Source: Flavobacterium collinsii | GTDB lineage: Bacteria > Bacteroidota > Bacteroidia > Flavobacteriales > Flavobacteriaceae | DNA length: 64,000 nucleotides | Assembly (NCBI RefSeq): GCF_902804485.1 | Contig: NZ_CADCST010000047.1 | Coordinates: forward strand, 1-64,000 | Reading direction: 5' to 3' | Shown here: positions 1 through 11,022 of the stretch, piece after piece | How the letters are laid out: the number at the start of each line of letters is the position of its first letter | How positions within the stretch are numbered: position 1 is the stretch's first letter | The notes under the pieces: generated by a model | What the model saw: the letters and a program-made list of their open reading frames with translations, nothing else | The model's database searches: none | Told to the model about the DNA's origin: nothing | Translations under genes and position numbers: made by a program

Positions 1-3000
1 ACCTTTAAAGTCTGACTTTCCTTTGATTGCAATACTGGTATTGTCCATATTCCACTAGTTGGATTATATTTTCCCGCAGAAGCTTCCGAAGCTACATAAG
101 CATATCCCGAAGGAAGTGCTTCGCTAATCGTTATATCCTTAGCTTGGTTAGTTCCAAAATTCTCTGCTGTAATCGTAAAGACAACCTCTTTTCCGATAAA
201 CGGATTAGCATTATCTACTACCTTTTTCAAACCAATATCCGAACAGGAATTAATCGTTACAGGGAAATCTACAGATACCAAAGGATCGAATTTCGACACA
301 TCAATATAGTCCACTTTTACAATCGCTTTCCCTACACTATTCCATAGAACAGTTATGTAATCGTCTGTTAGCTGTCCTCCCGCAACGATAGTACCTTCTT
401 TAGAAACAAACCAATTATAATTTGACATTCCACTAAGTACCTTGTAAGTTGTTTCATCAAAAGCACAACCGTTACCATTCCAGTTTGGCGCAGGCTCCGG
501 TGTACAACTTTTTACAATCACTTTTACCTCCAGACGTATCGGACTCTCACAAGCGCCTTCTTTTAATGAACCATAATAGTCCTTATTGTGTTCCAAAAGT
601 GTAGACGGATCTACTTTGTTGCCTCCTGTCGCAGCATCGTACCAAGTCACTCCTGATTCATTGGTGATTAAATCTCCTGCTGTTTTATTATCCGTTTTAC
701 AAAATTCCTGTATGGTATTGGCAGTTGTTGGTGTTTTTGGATCGCTCAAAGTAACTGTCACCGCCAATCTTGTCGGGCTTTCGCAAGTTCCTACTTTTAG
801 AGAACCGTAATACACTTTATTGTTTTCTAAAGCGGTTGTTGAAGCGATAACATTTCCTGCTGTTGCAGCATCGTACCAAGTCACTCCTGATTCAGTGGTA
901 GCCAAATCAGAAACTTTTTTATTATCCACTTTACAGAATTCCTGTGTCGTTTGATTTGTCGTTGGCGTTTGCGGATCACTCAAAGTAACCGTTACAGCCA
1001 ATCTTGTTGGGCTCTCGCAAGTACCTACTTTTAATGAACCGTAATACACTTTATTGTTTTCTAAAGCGGTTGTCGAAGCGATAACATTTCCTGCTGTTAC
1101 AGCATCGTACCACGTCACTCCTGGTTCAGTGGTAGCCAAATCAGAAACTTTTTTATTATCCACTTTACAGAATTCCTGTGTGGTATTGGCAGTTGTTGGT
1201 GTTTGAGGATCACTCAAAGTAACCGTTACCGCCAATCTCGTTGGACTCTCGCAAGTACCAACTTTTAGAGAACCGTAATAAACCATTCCGTTGGTTAATG
1301 TTGTCGTTGATGGTACAACATTTCCTGCTGTTGCCGCATCGTACCAAGTCACTCCTGATTCAGTCGTAGCCAAATCAGAAACTTTTTTGTTATCCACTTT
1401 ACAGAATTCCTGTGTGGTATTGGCAGTTGTTGGCGTTTGAGGATCACTCAAAGTAACCGTTACAGCCAATCTTGTTGGGCTTTCGCAAGTTCCTACTTTT
1501 AGAGAACCATAATACACTTTATTATTTTCTAAAACTGCTGTCGAAGCGATAACATTTCCTGCTGTGGCAGCATCATACCATGTTACACCACTTTCTGTCG
1601 TAGCCAAATCAGAAACTTTCTTATTGTCTATTTTACAGAATTCCTGTGTGGTATTGGCAGTTGTTGGCGTATGAGGATCACTCAAAGTAACCGTTACAGC
1701 CAATCTTGTTGGGCTTTCGCATGTTCCTACTTTTAATGAACCGTAATAAACCGTTCCGTTGGTTAATATTGTCGTTGATGGTACAATATTTCCTGCCGTT
1801 ACAGCATCATACCACGTCACTCCTGATTCAGTGGTAGCCAAATCAGCAACTTTTTTATTGTCTATTTTACAGAATTCCTGTGTGGTATTGGCTGTCGTTG
1901 GCGTTTGAGGATCACTTAAAGTAACCGTTACAGCCAATCTCGTTGGACTCTCGCAAGTGCCAACTTTTAGCGAACCGTAATAAACCGTTCCATTGGTTAA
2001 TGTTGTCGTTGATGGTACAACATTTCCTGCTGTGGCAGCATCGTACCAAGTCACTCCTGATTCAGTCGTAGCCAAATCAGATACCTTCTTATTGTCTATT
2101 TTACAGAATTCCTGTGCAGTATTGGCAGTTGTTGGCGTTTGAGGATCGCTCAAAGTAACCGTTACCGCCAATCTTGTTGGGCTTTCGCATGTTCCTACTT
2201 TTAATGAACCGTAATAAACCGTTCCGTTGGTTAATGTTGTCGTTGATGGTACAATATTTCCTGCTGTTGCAGCATCGTACCAAGTCACTCCTGATTCAGT
2301 CGTAGCCAAATCAGAAACTTTCATATTATCCACTTTACAGAATTCCTGTGTCGTTTGATTTGTCGTTGGCGTTTGAGGATCGCTCAAAGTAACTGTTACC
2401 GCCAATCTTGTTGGACTTTCGCACGTTCCAACTTTTAGAGAACCGTAATAGATTTTATTATTTTCTAAAACAGTTGTTGAAGCGATTGCAGTTCCTGCTG
2501 TGGCAGCGTCATACCAAGTCACTCCTGATTCTGTCGTAGCCAAATCAGCAACTTTCTTATTATCCACTTTACAGAATTCCTGTGTGGTTTTGCTGGTCGT
2601 TGGTGTTTGAGGATCGCTCAAAGTAACTGTTACAGCCAATCTTGTTGGGCTTTCGCAGGTTCCTACTTTTAGAGAACCGTAATAGATTGTTCCATCGATT
2701 AGTGCCTGAGTTGATGGTACAACATTTCCTGCTGTTACAGCATCGTACCACGTCACTCCTGATTCTGTTGTAGCCAAATCAGCAACTCTTTTGTTGTCTA
2801 TTTTACAGAATTCCTGTGTGGTATTGGCTGTCGTTGGTGTTTTTGGATCGCTCAAAGTAACCGTTACAGCCAATCTTGTCGGGCTTTCGCAAGTACCAAC
2901 TTTTAATGAACCGTAATAAACCGTTCCATTGGTTAATATTGTCGTTGATGGTACAATATTTCCTACTGTTGCCGCATCGTACCAAGTCACTCCAGATTCT

Positions 3001-6000
3001 GTTGTAGCCAAATCAGCAACTTTTTTATTATCCACTTTACAGAATTCCTGTGTAGTATTGGCAGTTGTTGGCGTTTTTGGATCGCTCAAAGTAACTGTTA
3101 CCGCCAATCTTGTTGGGCTTTCACAAGTTCCAACTTTTAGAGAACCGTAATAGATTTTGTTATTTTCTAAAACTGCTGTCGAAGCGATTGCATTTCCTGC
3201 TGTGGCAGCATCGTACCAAGTCACTCCCGATTCAGTCGTAGCCAAATCAGCAACTTTTTTATTATCCACTTTACAGAATTCCTGTGTGGTATTGGCAGTC
3301 GTTGGCGTTTGAGGATCACTCAAAGTAACTGTTACAGCCAATCTTGTCGGGCTCTCGCAAGTACCAACTTTTAGCGAACCGTAATAGATTTTGTTATTTT
3401 CTAAGACTGCTGTCGAAGCGATTGCAGTTCCTGCTGTTGCCGCATCGTACCAAGTCACTCCTGATTCAGTCGTAGCCAAATCAGAAACTTTCATATTATC
3501 CACTTTACAGAATTCCTGTGTAGTATTGGCTGTCGTTGGCGTTTGAGGATCACTCAAAGTAACTGTTACAGCCAATCTTGTTGGACTCTCGCAAGTGCCA
3601 ACTTTTAGAGAACCATAATAGATTTTGTTATTTTCTAAAACTGCTGTTGAAGCGATAATATTTCCTGCTGTGGCAGCATCGTACCAAGTCACTCCTGATT
3701 CAGTCGTAGCCAAATCAGAAACTTTCTTATTATCCACTTTGCAGAATTCCTGTGTGGTATTGACAGTCGTTGGTGTTTGAGGATCACTCAAAGTAACTGT
3801 TACCGCCAATCTCGTCGGGCTCTCGCAAGTGCCAACTTTTAATGAACCATAATAAACCGTTCCATCGGTTAGTGCCTGAGTTGATGGTACAATATTTCCT
3901 GCTGTGGCAGCATCATACCATGTTACACCACTTTCTGTCGTAGCCAAATCAGATACCTTCTTATTGTCTATTTTACAGAATTCCTGAGTAGTTTGATTTG
4001 TCGTTGGCGTTTGCGGATCACTCAAAGTAACCGTTACAGCCAATCTTGTTGGGCTCTCGCAAGTACCAACTTTTAGAGAACCATAATAAACCGTTCCGTT
4101 GGTTAATATTGCCGTTGATAGTACAATATTTCCTGCTGTGGCAGCGTCATACCAAGTCACTCCTGATTCGGTGGTAGCCAAATCAGACACTTTCTTATTG
4201 TCTATTTTACAGAATTCCTGAGTAGTTTGATTTGTAGTTGGCGTTTTTGGATCACTTAAGGTAACTGTCACCGCCAATCTTGTTGGGCTTTCGCAAGTGC
4301 CAACTTTTAATGAACCATAATAAACCGTTCCATTGGTTAATGTTGTCGTTGATGGTACAATATTTCCTGCTGTGGCAGCGTCATACCAAGTCACTCCTGA
4401 TTCTGTTGTAGCCAAATCAGACACTTTTTTATTATCTATTCTACAGAATTCCTGAGTAGTTTGATTTGTAGTTGGCGTTTGAGGATCACTCAAAGTAACC
4501 GTTACAGCCAATCTCGTCGGACTCTCGCAGGTTCCTGCTTTTAGAGAACCGTAATAGATTGTTCCATCGGTTAGTGCCTGAGTTGATGGTACAACATTTC
4601 CTGCTGTTGCCGCATCATACCATGTCACTCCTGATTCAGTCGTAACCAAATCAGAAACTTTCTTATTATCCACTTTACAGAATTCCTGAGTAGTTTGATT
4701 TGTCGTTGGCGTTTGAGGATCACTCAAAGTAACCGTTACCGCCAATCTTGTTGGGCTTTCGCAAGTACCAACTTTTAGAGAACCATAATAAACCGTTCCG
4801 TTGGTTAATATTGCCGTTGATGGTACAACATTTCCTGCTGTGGCAGCATCATACCATGTTACACCACTTTCTGTCGTAGCCAAATCAGAAACTTTTTTAT
4901 TATCCACTTTACAGAATTCCTGTGTGGTATTGGCTGTCGTTGGTGTTTGAGGATCACTCAAAGTAACTGTCACCGCCAATCTTGTTGGGCTTTCGCACGT
5001 TCCTACTTTTAGCGAACCGTAATACACTTTATTGTTTTCTAAAGCGGTTGTTGAAGCGATAACATTTCCTGCTGTTGCCGCATCGTACCAAGTCACTCCT
5101 GATTCTGTTGTAGCCAAATCAGAAACTTTCTTATTGTCTATTTTACAGAATTCCTGTGTGGTTTGATTTGTAGTTGGTGTTTTTGGATCACTCAAAGTAA
5201 CCGTTACGGCCAATCTCGTTGGACTCTCGCAAGTACCAACTTTTAGAGAACCATAATAGATTTTGTTATTTTCTAAAACTGCTGTTGAAGCGATTGCATT
5301 TCCTGCTGTTGCAGCATCGTACCAAGTCACTCCTGATTCAGTCGTAGCCAAATCAGAAACTTTCTTATTATCCACTTTACAGAATTCCTGTGTAGTATTG
5401 GCTGTCGTTGGCGTTTTTGGATCACTCAAAGTAACTGTTACCGCCAATCTTGTTGGGCTCTCGCAAGTACCCACTTTTAGAGAACCATAATAGATTTTGT
5501 TATTTTCTAAAACAGTTGTTGAGGCAATAACATTTCCTGCTGTTGCTGCATCGTACCAAGTCACTCCTGATTCGGTTGTAACCAAATCAGAAACTTTCTT
5601 ATTATCCACTTTACAGAATTCCTGAGTAGTTTGATTTGTAGTTGGCGTTTTTGGATCGCTCAAAGTAACTGTTACCGCCAATCTTGTTGGGCTTTCGCAA
5701 GTTCCTACTTTTAGAGAACCGTAATAAATTGTCCCATCAGTTAGTGCCTGAGTTGATGGTACAACATTTCCTGCTGTTGCCGCATCGTACCAAGTCACTC
5801 CTGATTCAGTGGTAGCCAAATCAGAAACTTTCTTATTGTCTATTTTACAGAATTCCTGTGTGGTTTGATTTGTCGTTGGCGTTTTTGGATCCCTTAAGGT
5901 AACCGTTACCGCCAATCTTGTTGGGCTTTCGCACGTATCTAATTTTGAAGATCCGTAATAAATTTTATTGTTTTCTAAAATAGTTGTCGGCACCACTACA

Positions 6001-9000
6001 TTTCCTCCTGTCGCGGCGTCATACCATGTTACATTTGATTCTGTTGTTACTAAATCAGCAACAGTTGAATTATTTACTTTACAAAATTCTTGTATTGTAT
6101 TTGCCGTTGTTGGCGTTTTTGGATCACTCAAAGTAACCGTTACCGCCAATCTTGTTGGACTTTCACAAATACCTGCTTTTAGAGATCCGTAATACACTTT
6201 ATTATTTTCTAAAGCCGTTGTCGAACTGATTACATTGCCTCCAGTTCCAGCATCAAACCATGTTACATTTGATTCTGTAGTCAATAAATCAGCAACTGTA
6301 GCATTACGTACCTTACAAAATTCCTGAATTGAAGTTCCTGTCGGTGTTTTAGGATCGCTCAAAGTAACCGTTACAGCCAATCTCGTTGGACTTTCACAAG
6401 TACCTACTTTTAGAGAACCGTAATAAATTTTATTGTTTTCTAAAATAGTTGTCGGCGACACTACATTTCCTCCTGTAGCGGCGTCATACCATGTTACATT
6501 TGATTCTGTTGTTACTAAATCAGCAACTTTTTTATTGTCAACTTTACAGAATTCCTGACTTGAAGTTCCTGTTGGTGTTTTAGGATCACTTAAAGTAACT
6601 GTCACAGCCAATCGCGTTGGACTTTCACAATTTCTCTCTTTCAGCGAACCATAATAGATCTTATTGTTTTCTAAAGCCGTTGTCGAACTGATTACATTGC
6701 CTGCTGTAGCGGCATCGTACCAAATTACATTTGATTCTGTGGTCGACAAATTGGCAACAGTTGCATTGTTTACTGTACAAAATTCCTGATTTGAAGCTCC
6801 TGTTGGTGTTTGTGGATCATTAACTGTAATGTTTACAGATTCGGTAAAATAACATCCGCCTAAGGTATTTAACTCGACTTTATACAAACCGCTTTGAGCT
6901 GTCGTTAAATTATCCAATGCCAATTCGGTTGTGTTCAAAGTACTGCCATCCGGCAATGTCCATTTAATAGAAGCAATAGGCCCCATTGGATTTAGACCAA
7001 GTTTTAAACTTTCGCCTTTACAATAATAAGACGAGTTACCGGCTATTAATAGAGAAGAGGGTACCCTTAAAATTAGGGGCTGCTCAACATCATAACAATT
7101 CGTTCTTGCTCTTACCACATAATTACCTGCCGTGAGTCCTCTAAATACCAAATCAGTCTGCCCCGTTGCGGGAAAATTAGTGTCAGTATCCTTCTTTAAA
7201 AAATAAGTAGCAGTAGCGTCTACGTTATTTACTTTGGTATAAAGATCACCGGTTGTATTTCCGCTACAAATTATACCTCCGGATTGAGATAAATCAAAAA
7301 CCGGAAAATTGGTTTTGATTTCTATCGTCTTTGTTGTCGTGCCTTCCCATAAATTGGCGGTAGTTAAAAAACCACCTGGAAGAAGATTTCTCGAAAGGCC
7401 TATTTCGTAAGTACCATAGGTTTGATCAGGATAAACAAACTCGTAAGTTCCCTCTCTTAAAAGGTCGTTAAGAGAACCTGAGGACCCTGCAGAACCAGTT
7501 CCGGATACCGGGCCGGAAACTGTGCGTACGTATATAACGTGACGTGAAAAAGGGTCAGAAATAGATGAAAAAGAATCTGCCGTACCAACCATAGAAACCC
7601 TAACCCCTACCCTTTTTACATATCGGTCGCAGGCTGTCGCAGAGAGCGTTGACGAGATGGATGTAATTTCGATTTGAGAAAAGTAACAATTCAGCACCAC
7701 ATCAAATACCTCATCAAAACAGCCCGAATCCTGTACCCTGATTTTGTAATTCCCCTGATTTAAATTTTCACCTAAAATAGAGTGTCCCGTTCTGGCAGTC
7801 ACTGTTAATGGCGAAGGGCCGTTTACCAGGCTCACAGTAACTATTCCCTGTAAACCAGGGGTGTACACTGCTAAGGCCGACTTACCAAAATTAGTACCAC
7901 TGGGTCTGCGATAAAAACGTATCTGACTTTTTTGATCGATTGGTGCCGGAGTAAAATAAACAGGATCTATAAAGACATTATTAGGACCTGTTACAGCAGG
8001 CAGCGGCTTGTTTGGATTTGATGTAACATTAAGAAAGCGATAGTCTGGCGCTTCTGCTCCGCTCCTGTCCGTCAGTTTAAAAGTATAAGTTTGGCCAATA
8101 TCTACCAAAAAATCAACAGTAGTATTAGTTCCAGTACTAGTATAACTTTGAGTCGTATTAGTAGCCGTATCGGTCACCTGCACTGTATAAGGCGCACATC
8201 CTCCACTACCATAAGCAGTTATGAAAACTTTTCCGGTCGTACCACAATTTGTATTTGCCGGATCATCCGCAATTCTAAAACTTGAAAGTTTAAGAGCTTC
8301 TACTTTACCCTGACTGGAGGCTCCATAATCCATTGTCACTGTTTTTGAAACTCCGCAATAGCTAGCTGTCAAACGAACGAGTCCCCATTTAGATCGATCG
8401 GTGGGTAGTGAAAAACGTCCAATAACCTGTGTATAAGTTAAATTATCATATACATCCCAATCAGCTCCATTTTGTATTTCCAATTTATATGAAAAAGAAT
8501 CTCGAGTAACGGCACTAAAGAGCGCGGGCGAGATAGACTGAGTGTAAGCAAACCCGCCCCTATAAGAAGCGCTTGCAATACCGGAACAAACATCTCCGGG
8601 AGTATTGTAAATTATCTCTAAACTACCAGAACTCATCGTTATGTTATCAGAAGTAAACTTTACATTGGCAGCAAGTGTAACAGTATTGATACTAGCGGTC
8701 TTTACTCCGCAATTGTCCGTTAATTCTACTCTATAGGTTCCGGGAAGCACATTTTTAAAATCATAAGAGGAAGTAGCGGCTGTTGTTATTTTTTGGACTT
8801 CACTGTTATCCGAGGCTCTGAAAAGGCTTATCGTATAAGGCGGATTTACTCCTGCCATACCAACTCTAATAGTACCTAAAGGATCCGGATCGGTACCGCA
8901 ATACGTGTAATTAAACCCGGCAAAATATGTGATCGTAGGGGAAACTGTGGTATAAGCCCCTCCTACACTTATTGGGTTCGTTGCTCTAACAAAGGTAGTC

Positions 9001-9272
9001 CCATTATAATAACCGTAGTAGTAGTCACCCCTCGCCAAATGCGTAATTAATGGATCAATTGACCTGATCACAGTAGCTTCATCAAATGGCAATTTTGCCA
9101 CAGCATAAATGATAGGTCCTGTAGCATTAGTAACATTTATGCTAATTGTTCCATCTCCTACACAAACCGCATCAGTCGCGGTAGCCGTGATAGTTACCTG
9201 AGAATACCCCGCAAAAGGTATTAAGTATAACAAAATAAGTAATACTTTAAATAATCTAATGTTAATTGCCAT
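1..9272 (-). CDS. Giant secreted Ig-like repeat adhesin (3' end outside window)
   Basis: An open frame runs from an ATG at 9272 to the left window edge, about 3090 codons, with the C-terminus missing. The N-terminus is a signal peptide (MAINIRLFKVLLILL, then a hydrophobic stretch to about residue 25). Residues about 25-820 resemble the N-terminal half of the paralogue at 11083-16152. From about residue 825 to 2930 there are 27 units of 77-78 residues, each with a QEFCK motif, ESGVTWYDAAT, YYGSLK and CESPTRLAVTVTLSDP. These resemble the Ig-like, CHU_C-associated domains of Bacteroidota. After the array come a linker (EPAPNWNGNG) and the start of a DUF11-like domain (DIGLKKVVDNANPFIGKEV). By analogy with the paralogue, the missing end should be a gliding-motility/T9SS type B sorting domain, so the product is probably a surface or secreted adhesin. 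The family assignment is firm; the ligand is unknown. Confidence 0.9.
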   Translation of the reverse strand, partial: MAINIRLFKVLLILLYLIPFAGYSQVTITATATDAVCVGDGTISINVTNATGPIIYAVAKLPFDEATVIRSIDPLITHLARGDYYYGYYNGTTFVRATNPISVGGAYTTVSPTITYFAGFNYTYCGTDPDPLGTIRVGMAGVNPPYTISLFRASDNSEVQKITTAATSSYDFKNVLPGTYRVELTDNCGVKTASINTVTLAANVKFTSDNITMSSGSLEIIYNTPGDVCSGIASASYRGGFAYTQSISPALFSAVTRDSFSYKLEIQNGADWDVYDNLTYTQVIGRFSLPTDRSKWGLVRLTASYCGVSKTVTMDYGASSQGKVEALKLSSFRIADDPANTNCGTTGKVFITAYGSGGCAPYTVQVTDTATNTTQSYTSTGTNTTVDFLVDIGQTYTFKLTDRSGAEAPDYRFLNVTSNPNKPLPAVTGPNNVFIDPVYFTPAPIDQKSQIRFYRRPSGTNFGKSALAVYTPGLQGIVTVSLVNGPSPLTVTARTGHSILGENLNQGNYKIRVQDSGCFDEVFDVVLNCYFSQIEITSISSTLSATACDRYVKRVGVRVSMVGTADSFSSISDPFSRHVIYVRTVSGPVSGTGSAGSSGSLNDLLREGTYEFVYPDQTYGTYEIGLSRNLLPGGFLTTANLWEGTTTKTIEIKTNFPVFDLSQSGGIICSGNTTGDLYTKVNNVDATATYFLKKDTDTNFPATGQTDLVFRGLTAGNYVVRARTNCYDVEQPLILRVPSSLLIAGNSSYYCKGESLKLGLNPMGPIASIKWTLPDGSTLNTTELALDNLTTAQSGLYKVELNTLGGCYFTESVNITVNDPQTPTGASNQEFCTVNNATVANLSTTESNVIWYDAATAGNVISSTTALENNKIYYGSLKERNCESPTRLAVTVTLSDPKTPTGTSSQEFCKVDNKKVADLVTTESNVTWYDAATGGNVVSPTTILENNKIYYGSLKVGTCESPTRLAVTVTLSDPKTPTGTSIQEFCKVRNATVADLLTTESNVTWFDAGTGGNVISSTTALENNKVYYGSLKAGICESPTRLAVTVTLSDPKTPTTANTIQEFCKVNNSTVADLVTTESNVTWYDAATGGNVVVPTTILENNKIYYGSSKLDTCESPTRLAVTVTLRDPKTPTTNQTTQEFCKIDNKKVSDLATTESGVTWYDAATAGNVVPSTQALTDGTIYYGSLKVGTCESPTRLAVTVTLSDPKTPTTNQTTQEFCKVDNKKVSDLVTTESGVTWYDAATAGNVIASTTVLENNKIYYGSLKVGTCESPTRLAVTVTLSDPKTPTTANTTQEFCKVDNKKVSDLATTESGVTWYDAATAGNAIASTAVLENNKIYYGSLKVGTCESPTRLAVTVTLSDPKTPTTNQTTQEFCKIDNKKVSDLATTESGVTWYDAATAGNVIASTTALENNKVYYGSLKVGTCESPTRLAVTVTLSDPQTPTTANTTQEFCKVDNKKVSDLATTESGVTWYDAATAGNVVPSTAILTNGTVYYGSLKVGTCESPTRLAVTVTLSDPQTPTTNQTTQEFCKVDNKKVSDLVTTESGVTWYDAATAGNVVPSTQALTDGTIYYGSLKAGTCESPTRLAVTVTLSDPQTPTTNQTTQEFCRIDNKKVSDLATTESGVTWYDAATAGNIVPSTTTLTNGTVYYGSLKVGTCESPTRLAVTVTLSDPKTPTTNQTTQEFCKIDNKKVSDLATTESGVTWYDAATAGNIVLSTAILTNGTVYYGSLKVGTCESPTRLAVTVTLSDPQTPTTNQTTQEFCKIDNKKVSDLATTESGVTWYDAATAGNIVPSTQALTDGTVYYGSLKVGTCESPTRLAVTVTLSDPQTPTTVNTTQEFCKVDNKKVSDLATTESGVTWYDAATAGNIIASTAVLENNKIYYGSLKVGTCESPTRLAVTVTLSDPQTPTTANTTQEFCKVDNMKVSDLATTESGVTWYDAATAGTAIASTAVLENNKIYYGSLKVGTCESPTRLAVTVTLSDPQTPTTANTTQEFCKVDNKKVADLATTESGVTWYDAATAGNAIASTAVLENNKIYYGSLKVGTCESPTRLAVTVTLSDPKTPTTANTTQEFCKVDNKKVADLATTESGVTWYDAATVGNIVPSTTILTNGTVYYGSLKVGTCESPTRLAVTVTLSDPKTPTTANTTQEFCKIDNKRVADLATTESGVTWYDAVTAGNVVPSTQALIDGTIYYGSLKVGTCESPTRLAVTVTLSDPQTPTTSKTTQEFCKVDNKKVADLATTESGVTWYDAATAGTAIASTTVLENNKIYYGSLKVGTCESPTRLAVTVTLSDPQTPTTNQTTQEFCKVDNMKVSDLATTESGVTWYDAATAGNIVPSTTTLTNGTVYYGSLKVGTCESPTRLAVTVTLSDPQTPTTANTAQEFCKIDNKKVSDLATTESGVTWYDAATAGNVVPSTTTLTNGTVYYGSLKVGTCESPTRLAVTVTLSDPQTPTTANTTQEFCKIDNKKVADLATTESGVTWYDAVTAGNIVPSTTILTNGTVYYGSLKVGTCESPTRLAVTVTLSDPHTPTTANTTQEFCKIDNKKVSDLATTESGVTWYDAATAGNVIASTAVLENNKVYYGSLKVGTCESPTRLAVTVTLSDPQTPTTANTTQEFCKVDNKKVSDLATTESGVTWYDAATAGNVVPSTTTLTNGMVYYGSLKVGTCESPTRLAVTVTLSDPQTPTTANTTQEFCKVDNKKVSDLATTEPGVTWYDAVTAGNVIASTTALENNKVYYGSLKVGTCESPTRLAVTVTLSDPQTPTTNQTTQEFCKVDNKKVSDLATTESGVTWYDAATAGNVIASTTALENNKVYYGSLKVGTCESPTRLAVTVTLSDPKTPTTANTIQEFCKTDNKTAGDLITNESGVTWYDAATGGNKVDPSTLLEHNKDYYGSLKEGACESPIRLEVKVIVKSCTPEPAPNWNGNGCAFDETTYKVLSGMSNYNWFVSKEGTIVAGGQLTDDYITVLWNSVGKAIVKVDYIDVSKFDPLVSVDFPVTINSCSDIGLKKVVDNANPFIGKEVVFTITAENFGTNQAKDITISEALPSGYAYVASEASAGKYNPTSGIWTIPVLQSKESQTLK
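505..6815 (-). repeat. 27-unit intragenic tandem repeat (231-234 bp units)
   Basis: The QEFCK codons recur at exact 234-bp intervals from 699 to 6315 (699, 933, 1167 and so on), then at 231-bp intervals to 6546 and 6777, giving 27 in-frame units. Units differ mainly in one loop before YYGSLK, which takes three exchangeable forms: ENNKV/I, TNGTV and I/TDGTI. The units nearest the N-terminus (5940-6815) are the most diverged. The centre is close to identical at DNA level, which suggests expansion and homogenisation by recombination. Confidence 0.95.
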
Positions 9273-9328
9273 TCTTATTGGGTTTTATACAGTTAAATCC
9301 GTGCACTGTGGCACGTTGAAATTTTGCA

Positions 9329-9421
9329 CAAAACTACCCTACCACTAGTGTATCCATAATCCATTTGTTACAAAAGGCAGATTGATGTAATAATTGGTCG
9401 AACTACGTAATAAGTGGTAAT
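9329..9421 (-). promoter_or_regulatory. Promoter region and tandem upstream motif of the giant adhesin
   Basis: Read on the minus strand, TAGTTTTG (9329-9336) fits the Bacteroidota TAnnTTTG -7 box. Exactly 49 nt further upstream begin two direct repeats on the plus strand, ATGTAATAATTGGT (9385-9398) and ACGTAATAAGTGGTAAT (9405-9421), 20 bp apart. The same arrangement, with the same 49-nt offset, lies upstream of the paralogue at 16152, so I read it as a shared activator site. The regulator is unknown. Confidence 0.5.
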
Positions 9422-9500
9422 TAACAACTTCTTTTTATACTATTAAATACCCCAAAAAGGTCTCGATAAAACCTTCCGAATACTCATTTTTTAAAATATA

Positions 9501-9531
9501 AACCCGACGGATTTTAAAAAACTGCCGGGTT
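9501..9531. other. Hairpin resembling a terminator remnant
   Basis: The sequence aacccgacgg...ctgccgggtt forms an imperfect stem with an A/T-rich loop. It is related in sequence to the CCGACAGG-type terminators elsewhere in this window. It sits upstream of the adhesin promoter and just before the 192-bp array, so its present function is unclear. Confidence 0.35.
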
Positions 9532-9544
9532 AGAAACAGAAAAA

Positions 9545-11010
9545 TAGAGATCTTATACTACCTAATAATCAAAATATAACCTGCGGTTTCAACCGCAGGA
9601 ACACAATACAAAACACCCTAACTAATGCATCCCGCAGTTGAAACTGCGGGCTATGTTGAAATATGTGAAGATTCAAAAGATCGTTTTCAATTTATCTAAT
9701 CATCCTGATTCTCAAAACCAATTTGACACATAGAAATAGAGATCTTATACAATCAAATAATCCGAAGATAACCTGCAGTTTTAACCGCAGGAACGCAATG
9801 CAAAATACCCTAACTAATGCATCCCGCAGTTGAAACTGCGGGCTATGCTGAAATATGAGAAGATTCAAAAGATCATTTTCAATTTATCTAAGCATCCTGA
9901 TTCTCAAAACCAATTTGACACATAGAAATAGAGATCTTATACGATCAAATAATCCGAAGATAACCTCTAGTTTAACCGCAGGAACACAATACAAAACACC
10001 CTAACTAATGCATCCCGCAGTTGAAACTGCGGGCTATGTTGAAATATGAGAAGATTCAAAAGATCGTTTTCAATTTATCTAAGCATCCTGATTCTCAAAA
10101 CCAATTTGACACATAGAAATAGAGATCTTATACTACCTAATAATCAAAATATAACCTGCGGTTTCAACCGCAGGAACACAATGCAAAATACCTAACTAAT
10201 GCATCCCGCAGTTGAAACTGCGGGCTATGTTGAAATATGAGAAGATGCAAAAGATCATTTTCAATTTATCTAATCATCCTGATTCTCAAAACCAATTTGA
10301 CACATAGAAATAGAGATCTTATACGATCAAATAATCCGAAGATAACCTGTAGTTTCAACCGCAGGAACACAATACAAAACACCCTAACTAATCCACCCCG
10401 CAGTTGAAACTGCGGGCTATGTTGAAATATGAGAAGATTCAAAAGATTATTTTCAATTTATCTAATCATCCTGATTGTCAAAACCAATTTGACACATAGA
10501 AATAGAGATCTTATTCGATCAAATAATCCGGATATAACCTGCGGTTTTAACCGCAGGAACGCAATGCAAAATACCCTAACTAATGCATCCCGCAGTTGAA
10601 ACTGCGGGCTATGTTGAAATATGAGAAGATTCAAAAGGTTATTTTCAATTTATCTAATCATCCTGATTCTCAAAACTAATTTGACACATAGAAATAGAGA
10701 TCTTATACTACCTAATAATCAAAATATAACCTGTGGTTTTAACCGCAGGAACGCAATGCAAAATACCTAACTAATGCATCCCGCAGTTGAAACTGCTGGC
10801 TATGTTGAAATATGAGAAGATTCAAAAGATTATTTTCAATTTATCTAAGCATCCTGATTCTCAAAACCAATTTGACACATAGAAATAGAGATCTTATACT
10901 ACCTAATAATCAAAATATAACCTGCGGTTTTAACCGCAGGAACGCAATGCAAAATACCTAACTAATGCACCCCGCAGTTGAAACTGCTGGCTATGTTGAA
11001 ATATGAGAAG
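9545..11010. repeat. Tandem array of about eight 191-192-bp hairpin repeats
   Basis: The landmark GAGATCTTAT recurs at 9547, 9739, 9931, 10122, 10313, 10505, 10697 and 10888, a period of 191-192 bp. Each unit carries two hairpins, CCTGCGGTTTCAACCGCAGG and CCCGCAGTTGAAACTGCGGG, separated by about 30 bp, followed by a spacer with GACACATAGAAATAGAG. No frame is open across it. It fills most of the 1.8-kb gap between the two adhesin genes. Diverged copies occur beyond the second adhesin (16534-16855). Confidence 0.95.
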
Positions 11011-11022
11011 ATACAAAAGGTT

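Noticed and set aside
2101-6192. Many 60-75-residue ORFs on both strands with near-identical sequence
   Set aside because: They are alternate-frame readings of the 234-bp adhesin repeat, which has one continuous open frame; they have no independent start signals.
505-11010. Possible CRISPR array because of regular repeats
   Set aside because: Units are 191-234 bp and nearly identical throughout, with no short repeat/unique spacer pattern and no cas genes.
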